Below, piece after piece: positions 8,742-15,538 of a stretch of DNA of 21,265 nucleotides (positions are counted from its first letter, which is position 1; every line of letters begins with the position of its first letter). The position numbers were made by a program, and so were the translations under genes. This stretch comes from CAZABS01 sp964483635. Its GTDB lineage: Bacteria; Patescibacteriota; Minisyncoccia; Moranbacterales; UBA1568. The notes beneath the pieces are model-generated. The model worked only from the letters and a program-made list of their open reading frames with translations, had not been told where the DNA came from and ran no database searches. The stretch lies in NCBI GenBank assembly GCA_964483635.1, contig CAZABS010000014.1, positions 1-21,265 of the forward strand, in the 5' to 3' direction.

Positions 8742-9203
8742 ATGTCAGAACAAGTTTTAGTAAGTCCACAAGAAGTAAATCCAAGCGCACCAGAGAATAT
8801 TCAGGCAGAAAAGGCAGCTTTGGGATATGCAGGTTATTTACCAAAATGGCAAAGAGAGATTCCAGCATATGAAACATATCAGAACCTTTCCATTTCTGAT
8901 CCAAAGGGATTTGCAGCTGCGCTCGATAATCGAAAAAGGCACAATGAGTCTGTTCGTAAAAAGATTGGAGTAGCTGCTTTAACTGGAGCAGGGCTATCGT
9001 TCCCGGCTGGTCTCGGGGCGATTATGGCCGGTGGCGGGAGTGCGGTGTTGGTAGGTGGAGGGGTTGGATTTGCGGCTCTTGGAGCTCTCGGGTATGGGGG
9101 AAAGTGGCTCTATGACAAATATAAAGAGCGAAAAGCAAAGAAAAATTTTGAAAAAGCGTCTGGTAGTAAGATAGATTGGAATCAGTTCTCTTCTTCAAGA
9201 TAG
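8742..9203 (+). CDS. Hypothetical protein with glycine-rich hydrophobic segment
   Basis: A 153-residue protein that I do not recognise. It starts at an ATG eight bases after a strong GGAGG (8733-8737), the best ribosome binding site in the window. Residues 1-70 are polar with several Tyr and Pro. Residues 75-118 are rich in Gly and Ala with long hydrophobic runs (VAALTGAGLSF, GLGAIMAGGGSAVLVGGGVG, FAALGALGYGG), enough for one or two small-residue membrane helices of the glycine-zipper kind. Residues 121-137 are strongly basic (KWLYDKYKERKAKKNFEK), which by the positive-inside rule would face the cytoplasm. The tail is short and polar. It stands alone, between the rpoC terminator and a weak terminator, and between two copies of a 20-bp repeat. 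Possible roles include a membrane-bound or pore-like small protein, but no function can be assigned. Confidence 0.7.
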   Translation: MSEQVLVSPQEVNPSAPENIQAEKAALGYAGYLPKWQREIPAYETYQNLSISDPKGFAAALDNRKRHNESVRKKIGVAALTGAGLSFPAGLGAIMAGGGSAVLVGGGVGFAALGALGYGGKWLYDKYKERKAKKNFEKASGSKIDWNQFSSSR

Positions 9204-9215
9204 CTTTGACGGGAT

Positions 9216-9243
9216 CAAACAAAGGTGTTTGTGGGATTTTTTT
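9216..9243 (+). terminator. Probable weak terminator after the 153-residue gene
   Basis: CAAACA (9216-9221) pairs with TGTTTG (9226-9231) around AAGG. After five unpaired bases comes a run of seven T (9237-9243). The stem is short and the T run is offset, so efficiency would be low. Confidence 0.4.
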
Positions 9244-9265
9244 ACAAAAATCTGCTTTTTAAGAT

Positions 9266-9285
9266 GTTTTTTCTTTGGCTTGGTT
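9266..9285 (+). repeat. 20-bp direct repeat, copy 2
   Basis: Identical to 8650-8669. Here it is not part of a GC-rich terminator but sits four bases ahead of a perfect TATAAT (9290-9295). Confidence 0.8.
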
Positions 9286-9289
9286 AAGG

Positions 9290-9295
9290 TATAAT
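9290..9295 (+). promoter_or_regulatory. -10 element (TATAAT) before the 75-codon gene and ftsK
   Basis: Perfect TATAAT in the context GGTATAATGG. No hexamer 16-18 bp upstream resembles TTGACA; that position is a T run inside the repeat. Transcription would start near 9302, about 20 nt before the ATG at 9323. The same ten bases recur at 21238-21247. Confidence 0.55.
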
Positions 9296-9322
9296 GGGGG
9301 AGTAACGAGTAAGATTTATTGT

Positions 9323-9550
9323 ATGCCAATGGGAGAACCACAAATACCCACGTTTCCAGTGCCAAAGAGGGGAGATACAGTCGAGGATGCCCATGTAGAC
9401 TTGAAGCATAAACGTCTCATTCCTACAAACGTCACCTCAGATGAATTGGCAGAAACAGCCGAGAAGTATCGTAAGCTCGCACAAAAGGAGGTGCAGGATA
9501 AATTTGACGCTCAAGGTAGCATGGATCCGGATGGAAAAGAAACAGCTTAG
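9323..9550 (+). CDS. Small hypothetical protein upstream of ftsK
   Basis: A 75-residue soluble, charged protein starting MPMGEPQIPTFPVPKRGD. It has a proline-rich N-terminus and a helical middle, TSDELAETAEKYRKLAQKEV, followed by an acidic, Gly-containing tail. No signal peptide, membrane segment or known motif is seen. ATG 9323 was chosen because a perfect -10 box at 9290-9295 lies upstream; an in-frame TTG at 9275 would overlap the promoter. The gene ends 12 nt before ftsK, so both probably share a transcript. I do not recognise the family. Confidence 0.65.
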   Translation: MPMGEPQIPTFPVPKRGDTVEDAHVDLKHKRLIPTNVTSDELAETAEKYRKLAQKEVQDKFDAQGSMDPDGKETA

Positions 9551-9562
9551 TGAGAAATTATT

Positions 9563-11947
9563 ATGGGTCGTAAGAAAAAAGCAGATATCGAAGCTGAACA
9601 AGCGAAAAAAGCGAGGGAAGCAGCGCTTGGGGGTGATGCTAAGCGGAGTATTTTGGCAATCTTTTTATTTGCCTTTTCGATTCTCTTCTTCCTGGCCTTT
9701 ATTGGTCAAGCAGGAAAATTTGGAGAGTCTGTTGGCGATGGACTTGGGATAGCACTCGGCTTCGGAAAATGGCTCCTGGTGCCACTTCTCGTGTTAGTTG
9801 GACTCATGTTGCTTCGACGTCACGAGACAACGCTCTCGGATCGAATTAAGTATACTGGACTCACCCTTTCATTCCTCGCTGTTCTGGGGCTCACGCATAT
9901 GTTTGTAGGGGAGGGGAAACAAGAGCTCTTGGCAGCTGCTGAAGATGGCGTGGGTGGTGGATACGTTGGATATTGGCTGACATCTTTCTTTGTTGGTGCG
10001 ATGGGAAAAGTTGCAGCTGGAGTAATTCTCCTTGCCCTCTTTATTACCGGTGCCATTGCTGCCTTCAACGTATCACTTCTCAATTGGTTTGAATCTCTTC
10101 AAGAGAGGTGGCGTAAACCACTCCCTGAAACGGCTCCGGAGACGCCGCTGGAAGGAACAGAAGAAACTGATCTTTCCCTTGACCCAGCACTCTCTTTGGT
10201 GGGTAATATGAAGGCAGATGACGAGAAGCATACAGATGGCCCGTCAACAACGCTGGTGCCAGTTGTCTCAGCAGAAAATGTGAAAAATATCCGTTTTGTC
10301 GGAGATGATATTGCTCCAGATCAAACAGAAAGTGATGGAACCATGGTGAAAAATGTTGCTTTTGATGATCCGGCACGAGAACCATCGCGCCCAGTTCAAA
10401 GGAAGCGCTCAAAAATTCGTTGGGAATTACCACCGCTTGATCTTCTTGAGGCAACAACCGGAGAAAGTGCTGGTGTAGATATTGAGCAGAATAAACAAAT
10501 TATCATCAATACTCTCCAATATTTTGGTATCGCGGTTGAACCCGGAGAGGCGCTTGTTGGACCAACGGTGACTCAATACACCTTTAAACCAGCGGTTGGT
10601 GTAAAACTCTCACGAATTACTGCACTCAATAATAATTTAGCTCTTGCTCTTGCGGCTCAGCATATTCGGATAGAAGCTCCGATTCCAGGGAAGGCTCTTA
10701 TTGGAATTGAGGTTCCTAATCGTTTGAAAACAACCGTTCGACTCAGGGATATTCTTGAATCACGAGATTTTCGTGGTCGGTCATCTAATTTGACACTTGT
10801 CCTCGGACAGGATGTTTCTGGAAAAGCCATTCTGGCTGATCTCGGAAAAATGCCACACCTCTTGATTGCTGGGACGACTCGCTCGGGGAAGAGTGTCTGT
10901 ATTAATACCATCATTCTCTCTTTACTCTATCAGAATTCCCCAGAAGACTTGAAACTCATCTTGGTAGATCCAAAGCGGGTAGAACTCTCCCTCTATAAGA
11001 ATATTCCGCATCTCCGAACAGATGTTATCGTTGACAATCACAAAGTCGTCAACGTACTCAAATGGGCAGTAAGTGAAATGGAGCGGCGGAATCGTGTTCT
11101 TCAGGAATCGGGCTCTCGAGATCTCTTCTCCTATCGTGACAAAGTAGATCGTGGTGAGCGTCGGCGTTTTGTTGATCCAGATACCAATGAACTTCGCGAG
11201 GAAGAACTTGAACCATTGCCACTGATCGTCTTTATCATTGATGAAATGGCTGATCTCATGGTGCAACACGGAAAAGAAGTTCAGTCACTGATTATTCGGT
11301 TGGCTCAGATGGGGCGAGCGGTTGGTGTGCACCTTATCTTGGCGACGCAACGTCCAGAGGTAAATGTTGTTACGGGTCTCATCAAGGCGAATATGCCTGC
11401 ACGGATTTCATTTAAGCTCAAGTCGCAGATTGATTCGCGAACAATTCTTGATACTGGAGGAGCTGAGAAGCTTTTGGGAAATGGGGATATGCTCTACTCA
11501 TCAGCTGAAGCATCGAGCTTGAAACGTATTCAGGGAGTATATGTATCCGAACAGGAGGTAAAATCAGTGGTTGATTTTCTGCTCCAGCAAAAAGAAGAGA
11601 AAGGGTACGATGAAATAGGTGAAGATCTTGGTGGTAGTGGAGGTGGATCGGCTCCACTCAATCTTGATGCACCAGCCGGTGGGGAGGGGAGCGGAGATGA
11701 AATGTACGAACGTGCCAAGCAGATAACTATTGAAACTCAAAACCCATCAACAACGCATCTCCAGATGATGCTCGAGATTGGATATCCAAGGGCAGCTCGG
11801 CTCACCCAGCTTCTCCTCAAGAATGGGATAATTGGGAACAATGAGGCAGGGAAGCGGGCGGTTTTGGTACAGTCCCTTGAGGAAGGGAAACAGTATGGAG
11901 ATGATCCACTCGCTGATCAAGCGGCCAGAGAAAAATGGCAGATGTAG
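9563..11947 (+). CDS. ftsK: DNA translocase FtsK/SpoIIIE
   Basis: A 794-residue septal DNA pump that moves chromosome termini through the closing division site. The N-terminal 180 residues hold four hydrophobic segments (about 32-52, 67-80, 95-112, 138-175), the membrane anchor. A linker of about 100 residues follows, short compared with proteobacterial FtsK. The motor domain contains the Walker A motif GTTRSGKS at residues 437-444, VDPKRVEL, Walker B IIDEMADLM with D560 and E561, and ATQRPEVNVVTGLIKANMPARI. After a Gly/Ser-rich spacer, the last 70 residues form the gamma winged helix (QMMLEIGYPRAARLTQLL), which in relatives reads KOPS-type sites. Usual FtsK Walker A is GATGSGKS, so R440 is unusual. 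It follows the small gene at 9323 by 12 nt. Confidence 0.95.
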   Translation: MGRKKKADIEAEQAKKAREAALGGDAKRSILAIFLFAFSILFFLAFIGQAGKFGESVGDGLGIALGFGKWLLVPLLVLVGLMLLRRHETTLSDRIKYTGLTLSFLAVLGLTHMFVGEGKQELLAAAEDGVGGGYVGYWLTSFFVGAMGKVAAGVILLALFITGAIAAFNVSLLNWFESLQERWRKPLPETAPETPLEGTEETDLSLDPALSLVGNMKADDEKHTDGPSTTLVPVVSAENVKNIRFVGDDIAPDQTESDGTMVKNVAFDDPAREPSRPVQRKRSKIRWELPPLDLLEATTGESAGVDIEQNKQIIINTLQYFGIAVEPGEALVGPTVTQYTFKPAVGVKLSRITALNNNLALALAAQHIRIEAPIPGKALIGIEVPNRLKTTVRLRDILESRDFRGRSSNLTLVLGQDVSGKAILADLGKMPHLLIAGTTRSGKSVCINTIILSLLYQNSPEDLKLILVDPKRVELSLYKNIPHLRTDVIVDNHKVVNVLKWAVSEMERRNRVLQESGSRDLFSYRDKVDRGERRRFVDPDTNELREEELEPLPLIVFIIDEMADLMVQHGKEVQSLIIRLAQMGRAVGVHLILATQRPEVNVVTGLIKANMPARISFKLKSQIDSRTILDTGGAEKLLGNGDMLYSSAEASSLKRIQGVYVSEQEVKSVVDFLLQQKEEKGYDEIGEDLGGSGGGSAPLNLDAPAGGEGSGDEMYERAKQITIETQNPSTTHLQMMLEIGYPRAARLTQLLLKNGIIGNNEAGKRAVLVQSLEEGKQYGDDPLADQAAREKWQM

Positions 11948-11969
11948 GCAAGTATATTTTTTGAGAGTG

Positions 11970-12002
11970 AAAGCCCTCGTTCTTTGGCGGGGGCTTTTGT
12001 TC
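11970..12002 (+). terminator. Intrinsic terminator after ftsK
   Basis: AAAGCCCTCG (11970-11979) pairs with CGGGGGCTTT (11988-11997), ten pairs including one T·G, around an 8-nt loop. The tail is TTTTGTTC, an interrupted T run. Confidence 0.75.
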
Positions 12003-12025
12003 GGGAGGGTAATTTTTGATAGAGT
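11997..12025 (+). promoter_or_regulatory. Possible promoter of the rodZ-like gene
   Basis: TTGTTC (11997-12002), 17 bp, TAGAGT (12020-12025). Both boxes are weak, and the -35 overlaps the tail of the ftsK terminator. Transcription would begin only a few bases before the ATG at 12035. Confidence 0.3.
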
Positions 12026-12034
12026 GAAGACGAT

Positions 12035-13000
12035 ATGACTGAGGCTTTTACGCGAAAAAAAGTTGAGTCCCTGACATTGGGAGAAAAGATAAAGAAACTC
12101 CGTGGCCAGTATCGGATGAGTTTGGCTGATGTTTCGAAATCAACAAAAATTCAAGTGAAGTATCTTGAGTATCTTGAAAATGGAGAGTATCAAAAACTTC
12201 CAGCCGAGGTTTATGTGCGAGGATTTCTGAAGGCATATGCGAGACATCTAGGTTTAGAGGAAGAAGCTTTTCTGAAACTGTACGATAAGGAGAAAAATAT
12301 CCAGGAAAATCTTGGGAAGGATTTTTCATTTGATTCAAGACCAAGGACCCCTCTACAACCAATTTTTGTTCTCACATCACGTACACTTGTACTCGGTTTA
12401 ATTGGGTTTATTGTGTTTGGGACATTTGCGTATTTGGTGAGCGAATTCCGGAGTTTTGTTGCTGAGCCAACCCTTGAGGTTTTTACTCCGCTGCCTGGGG
12501 CAGTCATAGAATCGAGTAGTGTCGTGGTGCGTGGAAAAAGTGATCGTGGAGCTCAAGTGAGTATCAATGATCAAACCGTCTTTGTTGGATCTGATGGATT
12601 TTTTGAAGAAAATCTTGTCTTGCAGCCTGGGGTAAATGAAGTCACGGTACTTGCGAAAAATCGTTTTGAAAATGAAAAAAGTGTCATCATTCAGTTTGAG
12701 GGTCGGTTTGCTTCGGATGCACGCACGGTTGATCAAGCACGAGAGCGGTTCTCAATCCTCTTGACAGTTCGATCGGGTACAGCTACAGTCTCGATTGAAT
12801 CTGATGGGACAATCGTGTATAGTGGAGAACTCCGCGCAGGAGAGAGCCGGGAAGTGGAGGCTTCGAACGAAGCGGTCATCGCCTCAAGCCGTGGAAGTGA
12901 TACACTGGTGAGTTTTCGTGGGGGGAGTCCCGAACCCTTGGCGAGCGAAAATGGTGCAGTCTCCGCAGTTCGATATTCAAGCGCGGGACGACAGAATTGA
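12035..13000 (+). CDS. RodZ-like membrane protein: HTH, TM helix, Ig-like domain, DUF4115-like tail
   Basis: A 321-residue protein. Residues 12-80 form a Xre-type helix-turn-helix of the RodZ class (GEKIKKLRGQYRMSLADVS, YLENGEYQKLPAEVYVRGFL). Residues 117-135 are a single membrane helix. Residues 145-222 resemble a bacterial Ig-like or glucodextranase-B-type domain (EVFTPLPGAVIESSSVVVRG, NEVTVLAKN), and 238-295 match a DUF4115-like beta domain (TVRSGTATVSIESDG, ELRAGESREVEA). In rod-shaped bacteria RodZ ties MreB to the wall-building complex through its HTH; no mreB is present in the window, so the role may lie in division instead. The stop is TGA followed immediately by an in-frame TAA. recA starts 21 nt later, so the two may share a transcript. 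Confidence 0.8.
   Translation: MTEAFTRKKVESLTLGEKIKKLRGQYRMSLADVSKSTKIQVKYLEYLENGEYQKLPAEVYVRGFLKAYARHLGLEEEAFLKLYDKEKNIQENLGKDFSFDSRPRTPLQPIFVLTSRTLVLGLIGFIVFGTFAYLVSEFRSFVAEPTLEVFTPLPGAVIESSSVVVRGKSDRGAQVSINDQTVFVGSDGFFEENLVLQPGVNEVTVLAKNRFENEKSVIIQFEGRFASDARTVDQARERFSILLTVRSGTATVSIESDGTIVYSGELRAGESREVEASNEAVIASSRGSDTLVSFRGGSPEPLASENGAVSAVRYSSAGRQN
12761..12789 (+). promoter_or_regulatory. Possible internal promoter for recA
   Basis: A perfect TTGACA (12761-12766), 17 bp, then TACAGT (12784-12789), inside the rodZ-like gene. Transcription would begin near 12796, about 225 nt before recA. It may be chance within coding sequence, but spacing and -35 are ideal. Confidence 0.35.
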
Positions 13001-13021
13001 TAATTCAATAATTTTTCACCT

Positions 13022-14038
13022 ATGGCGAAAGAGAAGACAGTGGGCGAAAATCGTGACCGAAAAAAACTTGAAGCAGTCGTTGATGAAATCAAAGGGAAGT
13101 TTGGTGAGGGGATGATCATGAAGCTCGGAGATGTGCGCAAAGTAGATGTCGCAGCGATTCCAACCGGATCACTCTCACTCGATATCGCACTCGGTATTGG
13201 AGGAATGCCACGAGGGAGAATTGTGGAGGTTTATGGACCAGAGTCGTCTGGAAAGACGACGCTTACTTTGCATACGATTGCCAATGCTCAAAAATTAGGT
13301 GGCGTAGCTGCTTTCATTGATGCAGAGCATGCGCTTGATCCAGAGTATGCCAAACGTATTGGCGTGAATGTGAATGAGCTTCTTATTTCTCAACCGGATT
13401 CTGGAGAGCAAGCTCTCGATATTGTCGAGACTTTGGTACGATCGAATGCGGTTGATGTGATTGTAGTGGACTCAGTAGCCGCCTTGGTGCCCCGCGCAGA
13501 AATTGAGGGAGAGATGGGTGATCAGCATGTCGGGCGACAGGCAAGACTGATGTCTCAGGCATTGCGTAAACTTACCGCGATTATCGCACGTTCAAATGTC
13601 GTGGTGATTTTTATCAATCAACTCCGCATGAAGATCGGAGTCATGTTTGGGAATCCGGAGACGACAACTGGAGGGAATGCTCTTAAGTTCTATTCATCTG
13701 TTCGCGTTGAGGTGCGAAAGAGTGCTCAGGTGAAGAAGGGAGAGGAAGTTGTGGGAAATCAAGTGAATGTAAAGGTCGTCAAGAATAAAGTTGCTCCACC
13801 CTTCCGTACGACGAGTTTTTTTATCATGTACAATGAGGGGATTTCGTGGAGCGATGACGTACTCGATACTGGAGTGAAACATGAAATTATCAAAAAACAA
13901 GGAAATTCATACTTCTTTGGTGAAGTTAAGTTAGGAGTAGGCCGTGAACAAGCCAAATCTTTCCTGCGTGAGAATGTAAAAATTGGAAAAGAGATAGAAA
14001 CCGCCGTTTGGAAAAAAGTTCGTTCGGCGGATCTCTAA
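13022..14038 (+). CDS. recA: Recombinase RecA
   Basis: RecA, 338 residues, forms filaments on single-stranded DNA and drives strand exchange. Seen: the N-terminal oligomerisation helix, the start of the ATPase core SLSLDIALGIGGMPRGRIVEV, Walker A GPESSGKT with K78, the family stretch AAFIDAEHALDPEYA, Walker B-like VDVIVVDSVAALVPRAE, the L1 loop region (EMGDQHVGRQARLMSQALRK), and loop 2 near FGNPETTTGGNALKFYSS. The C-terminal domain is present but lacks the long acidic tail of proteobacterial RecA. The gene starts 21 nt after the rodZ-like stop and has no clear Shine-Dalgarno. I see neither a CTGT-N8-ACAG nor a Gram-positive type SOS box in the 60 nt upstream. A small inverted repeat, GAATT-GAT-AATTC (12994-13006), overlaps the upstream stop. 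Confidence 0.97.
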   Translation: MAKEKTVGENRDRKKLEAVVDEIKGKFGEGMIMKLGDVRKVDVAAIPTGSLSLDIALGIGGMPRGRIVEVYGPESSGKTTLTLHTIANAQKLGGVAAFIDAEHALDPEYAKRIGVNVNELLISQPDSGEQALDIVETLVRSNAVDVIVVDSVAALVPRAEIEGEMGDQHVGRQARLMSQALRKLTAIIARSNVVVIFINQLRMKIGVMFGNPETTTGGNALKFYSSVRVEVRKSAQVKKGEEVVGNQVNVKVVKNKVAPPFRTTSFFIMYNEGISWSDDVLDTGVKHEIIKKQGNSYFFGEVKLGVGREQAKSFLRENVKIGKEIETAVWKKVRSADL

Positions 14039-14064
14039 CAAGGGCTTCCTAAGTGCGCTATAAT
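14035..14064 (+). promoter_or_regulatory. Promoter of the secreted transglycosylase gene, likely leaderless
   Basis: Perfect TATAAT at 14059-14064, with CTAACA (four of six matches to TTGACA) 18 bp upstream at 14035-14040, overlapping the recA stop. The ATG at 14071 lies six bases after the -10, where transcription normally begins, so the mRNA would have no leader. GCTTCC (14044-14049) and GGAAGC (14065-14070) form an inverted repeat around the -10. Confidence 0.5.
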
Positions 14065-14070
14065 GGAAGC

Positions 14071-15366
14071 ATGCAAATTTTTGTTGTTCGAATTTTGAGT
14101 TTTCTCCTTATTTTCGTGCTGCTGGGGCAGGGAACTGGTTTTTCGTTTATCCCATCAAGTCTTGCGGCGGATGATGCGGAAGATATTCAAAAGGACATTT
14201 CTTCGATTGAAAAAAAGCTAAAAGCTGCCGAGGCAAAACAAGACGCTCTCGAAAAGGAGCTTTCTTCTATTAGCACTTCTCTTAGTACCACTCAGCGTGC
14301 CATTGCTGCTGCTGAAATCAAGATTCGTCAGGCGGAAAATGAAATTGACCGGAAACGAGCAGAGATTGAACTCCTCGAAGAGCAGACGGGGAAGCAAAAA
14401 CACCTTCTTTCCGGACTTCTTCAGGATTTGGCGCTCGAAGAGGATACTCCACTTCCTCGGGTGCTTTTGGCATCTGCCGATTTTACCGAGTATGTTAATC
14501 AGCCAGAGCGTCTTTTAACCGTGCAAGAAAAAATAGCGGGATTGCTTGATACATTACAGGAAACGAAAAGCGTGACCGAAAGTGAACGGGCGAAACTTGA
14601 GGGGATTAAAGAAGATCATCAGGAACTTCTTGAAGAAAAAGTCGAACAAAAACAAGAGCTCGCGGAAGCTCATCAGGAGACCGCTACTGATCTCGCGGAG
14701 CAAAATGCGACTATCAATGATTTACAAAAGAAGCTCAATAAGCTGAAAGACAATCTTTCGGATCTCTTAGGGAGTTCGTATGATGCCAAAGATGTAGAAG
14801 ACGCTGCCTCATTTGCAAGTAAAAAAACTGGTGTTCGAAAAGACTTTATTATGGGGATGCTTGTGGTTGAGTCTGATCTTGGCCGTTATACGGGTGGCTG
14901 TACCTATGAGGAAGTGGAAAAGGGCGCTGAAGCAAGGTATAAAGCCAAGAAACTGTCGAAGACATCTTGGGCTACTTTTCAGCGCCGTCGAGAGATTTTT
15001 AAAGACATTGCCGATGAACTTGGAAAAAATTATAAGAAGCTCAAGGTTTCGTGTAATCCAGCTGGATATACCGGGACTGGCGGAGCGATGGGGGTACCTC
15101 AGTTTATGCCAGATACGTGGCTTGGGTATAAAAAATCTATTGCGAGTGCGACGGGACATAATCCTCCAAATCCATGGAATCTCACGGATGGTGTGATGGC
15201 CATGGCGCTCAAGCTTGCGAAAGTTCCTGGGGTGACGAGTGGTAATAAAACAGCTGAAAAGAATGCCTCAAAAATTTATCTTTCAGGAACAACTTCCTCG
15301 AAGTATAATTGGTACGCAGACAAGGTGCAGTATTGGGCGAATAACTATGAACGCTTGCTCGATTAG
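14071..15366 (+). CDS. Secreted coiled-coil protein with lytic transglycosylase-like domain
   Basis: A 431-residue exported protein. Residues 1-33 are a signal peptide (MQIFVVRILSFLLIFVLLGQ, cleavage near SLAA/DD). Residues 35-120 and 160-235 are long heptad-type coiled coils, as in the PcsB, CwlO and EnvC hydrolases that FtsEX controls. From about residue 240 a domain resembling the MltB/SLT fold follows: FIMGMLVVESDLGRY, with E267 as candidate catalytic acid, then GAMGVPQFMPDTWLGY (338-353) and NPWNLTDGVMAMALKLA (367-383). Such enzymes cut the glycan strand of peptidoglycan with formation of anhydro-MurNAc. The pairing suggests a division or wall-remodelling hydrolase whose coiled coil holds it inactive or docks it. 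ATG 14071 was chosen; GTG 14053 would lie upstream of and overlap the -10 box. No ftsE or ftsX lies in the window. Confidence 0.8.
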   Translation: MQIFVVRILSFLLIFVLLGQGTGFSFIPSSLAADDAEDIQKDISSIEKKLKAAEAKQDALEKELSSISTSLSTTQRAIAAAEIKIRQAENEIDRKRAEIELLEEQTGKQKHLLSGLLQDLALEEDTPLPRVLLASADFTEYVNQPERLLTVQEKIAGLLDTLQETKSVTESERAKLEGIKEDHQELLEEKVEQKQELAEAHQETATDLAEQNATINDLQKKLNKLKDNLSDLLGSSYDAKDVEDAASFASKKTGVRKDFIMGMLVVESDLGRYTGGCTYEEVEKGAEARYKAKKLSKTSWATFQRRREIFKDIADELGKNYKKLKVSCNPAGYTGTGGAMGVPQFMPDTWLGYKKSIASATGHNPPNPWNLTDGVMAMALKLAKVPGVTSGNKTAEKNASKIYLSGTTSSKYNWYADKVQYWANNYERLLD

Positions 15367-15392
15367 CTATTGGTAGCGTCCTCTCGCCCATA

Positions 15393-15421
15393 TTGACTGG
15401 AATATCCTTGTGTGCTAGAAT
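15393..15421 (+). promoter_or_regulatory. Promoter of rpsF-ssb-rpsR
   Basis: TTGACT (15393-15398), 17 bp, TAGAAT (15416-15421), with TG one base before the -10. This is the best-formed promoter of the window. Transcription would begin near 15428, leaving a leader of about 110 nt. Confidence 0.7.
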
Positions 15422-15427
15422 GCTGCA

Positions 15428-15538
15428 ACAACTGAGAAAGCCCAAAGGTTTCCCGCTCTAGGAAAGAGATAGGAGGCCACTGTTCCACAGGAGGGATTCT
15501 CGTTGCTTCGTGTGGACTTTTAATTTCTAGAAGATTGT
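15428..15538 (+). promoter_or_regulatory. Structured leader of rpsF, candidate S6:S18-responsive element
   Basis: The leader can fold into TTTCC/GGAAA (15449-15453 with 15461-15465, loop CGCTCTA) and CTGT/ACAG (15480-15483 with 15487-15490). These are enclosed by CCC/GGG (15441-15443 with 15493-15495) and GAG/CTC (15434-15436 with 15499-15501). Many bacteria have an rpsF leader bound by the S6:S18 dimer through an exposed CCG; a CCG lies at 15453-15455 at the edge of the first loop. Membership of that RNA family is inference. Confidence 0.35.

Noticed and set aside
12940..13021. SOS box before recA
   Set aside because: Neither CTGT-N8-ACAG nor a GAAC-N4-GTTC type palindrome is found. GAATT-GAT-AATTC is a short AT-rich palindrome only.
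15366..15538. Reverse-strand genes at 15209-15445 and 15363-15590
   Set aside because: They overlap a strong plus-strand promoter and two coding genes and show no protein features; the region reads better as a leader.
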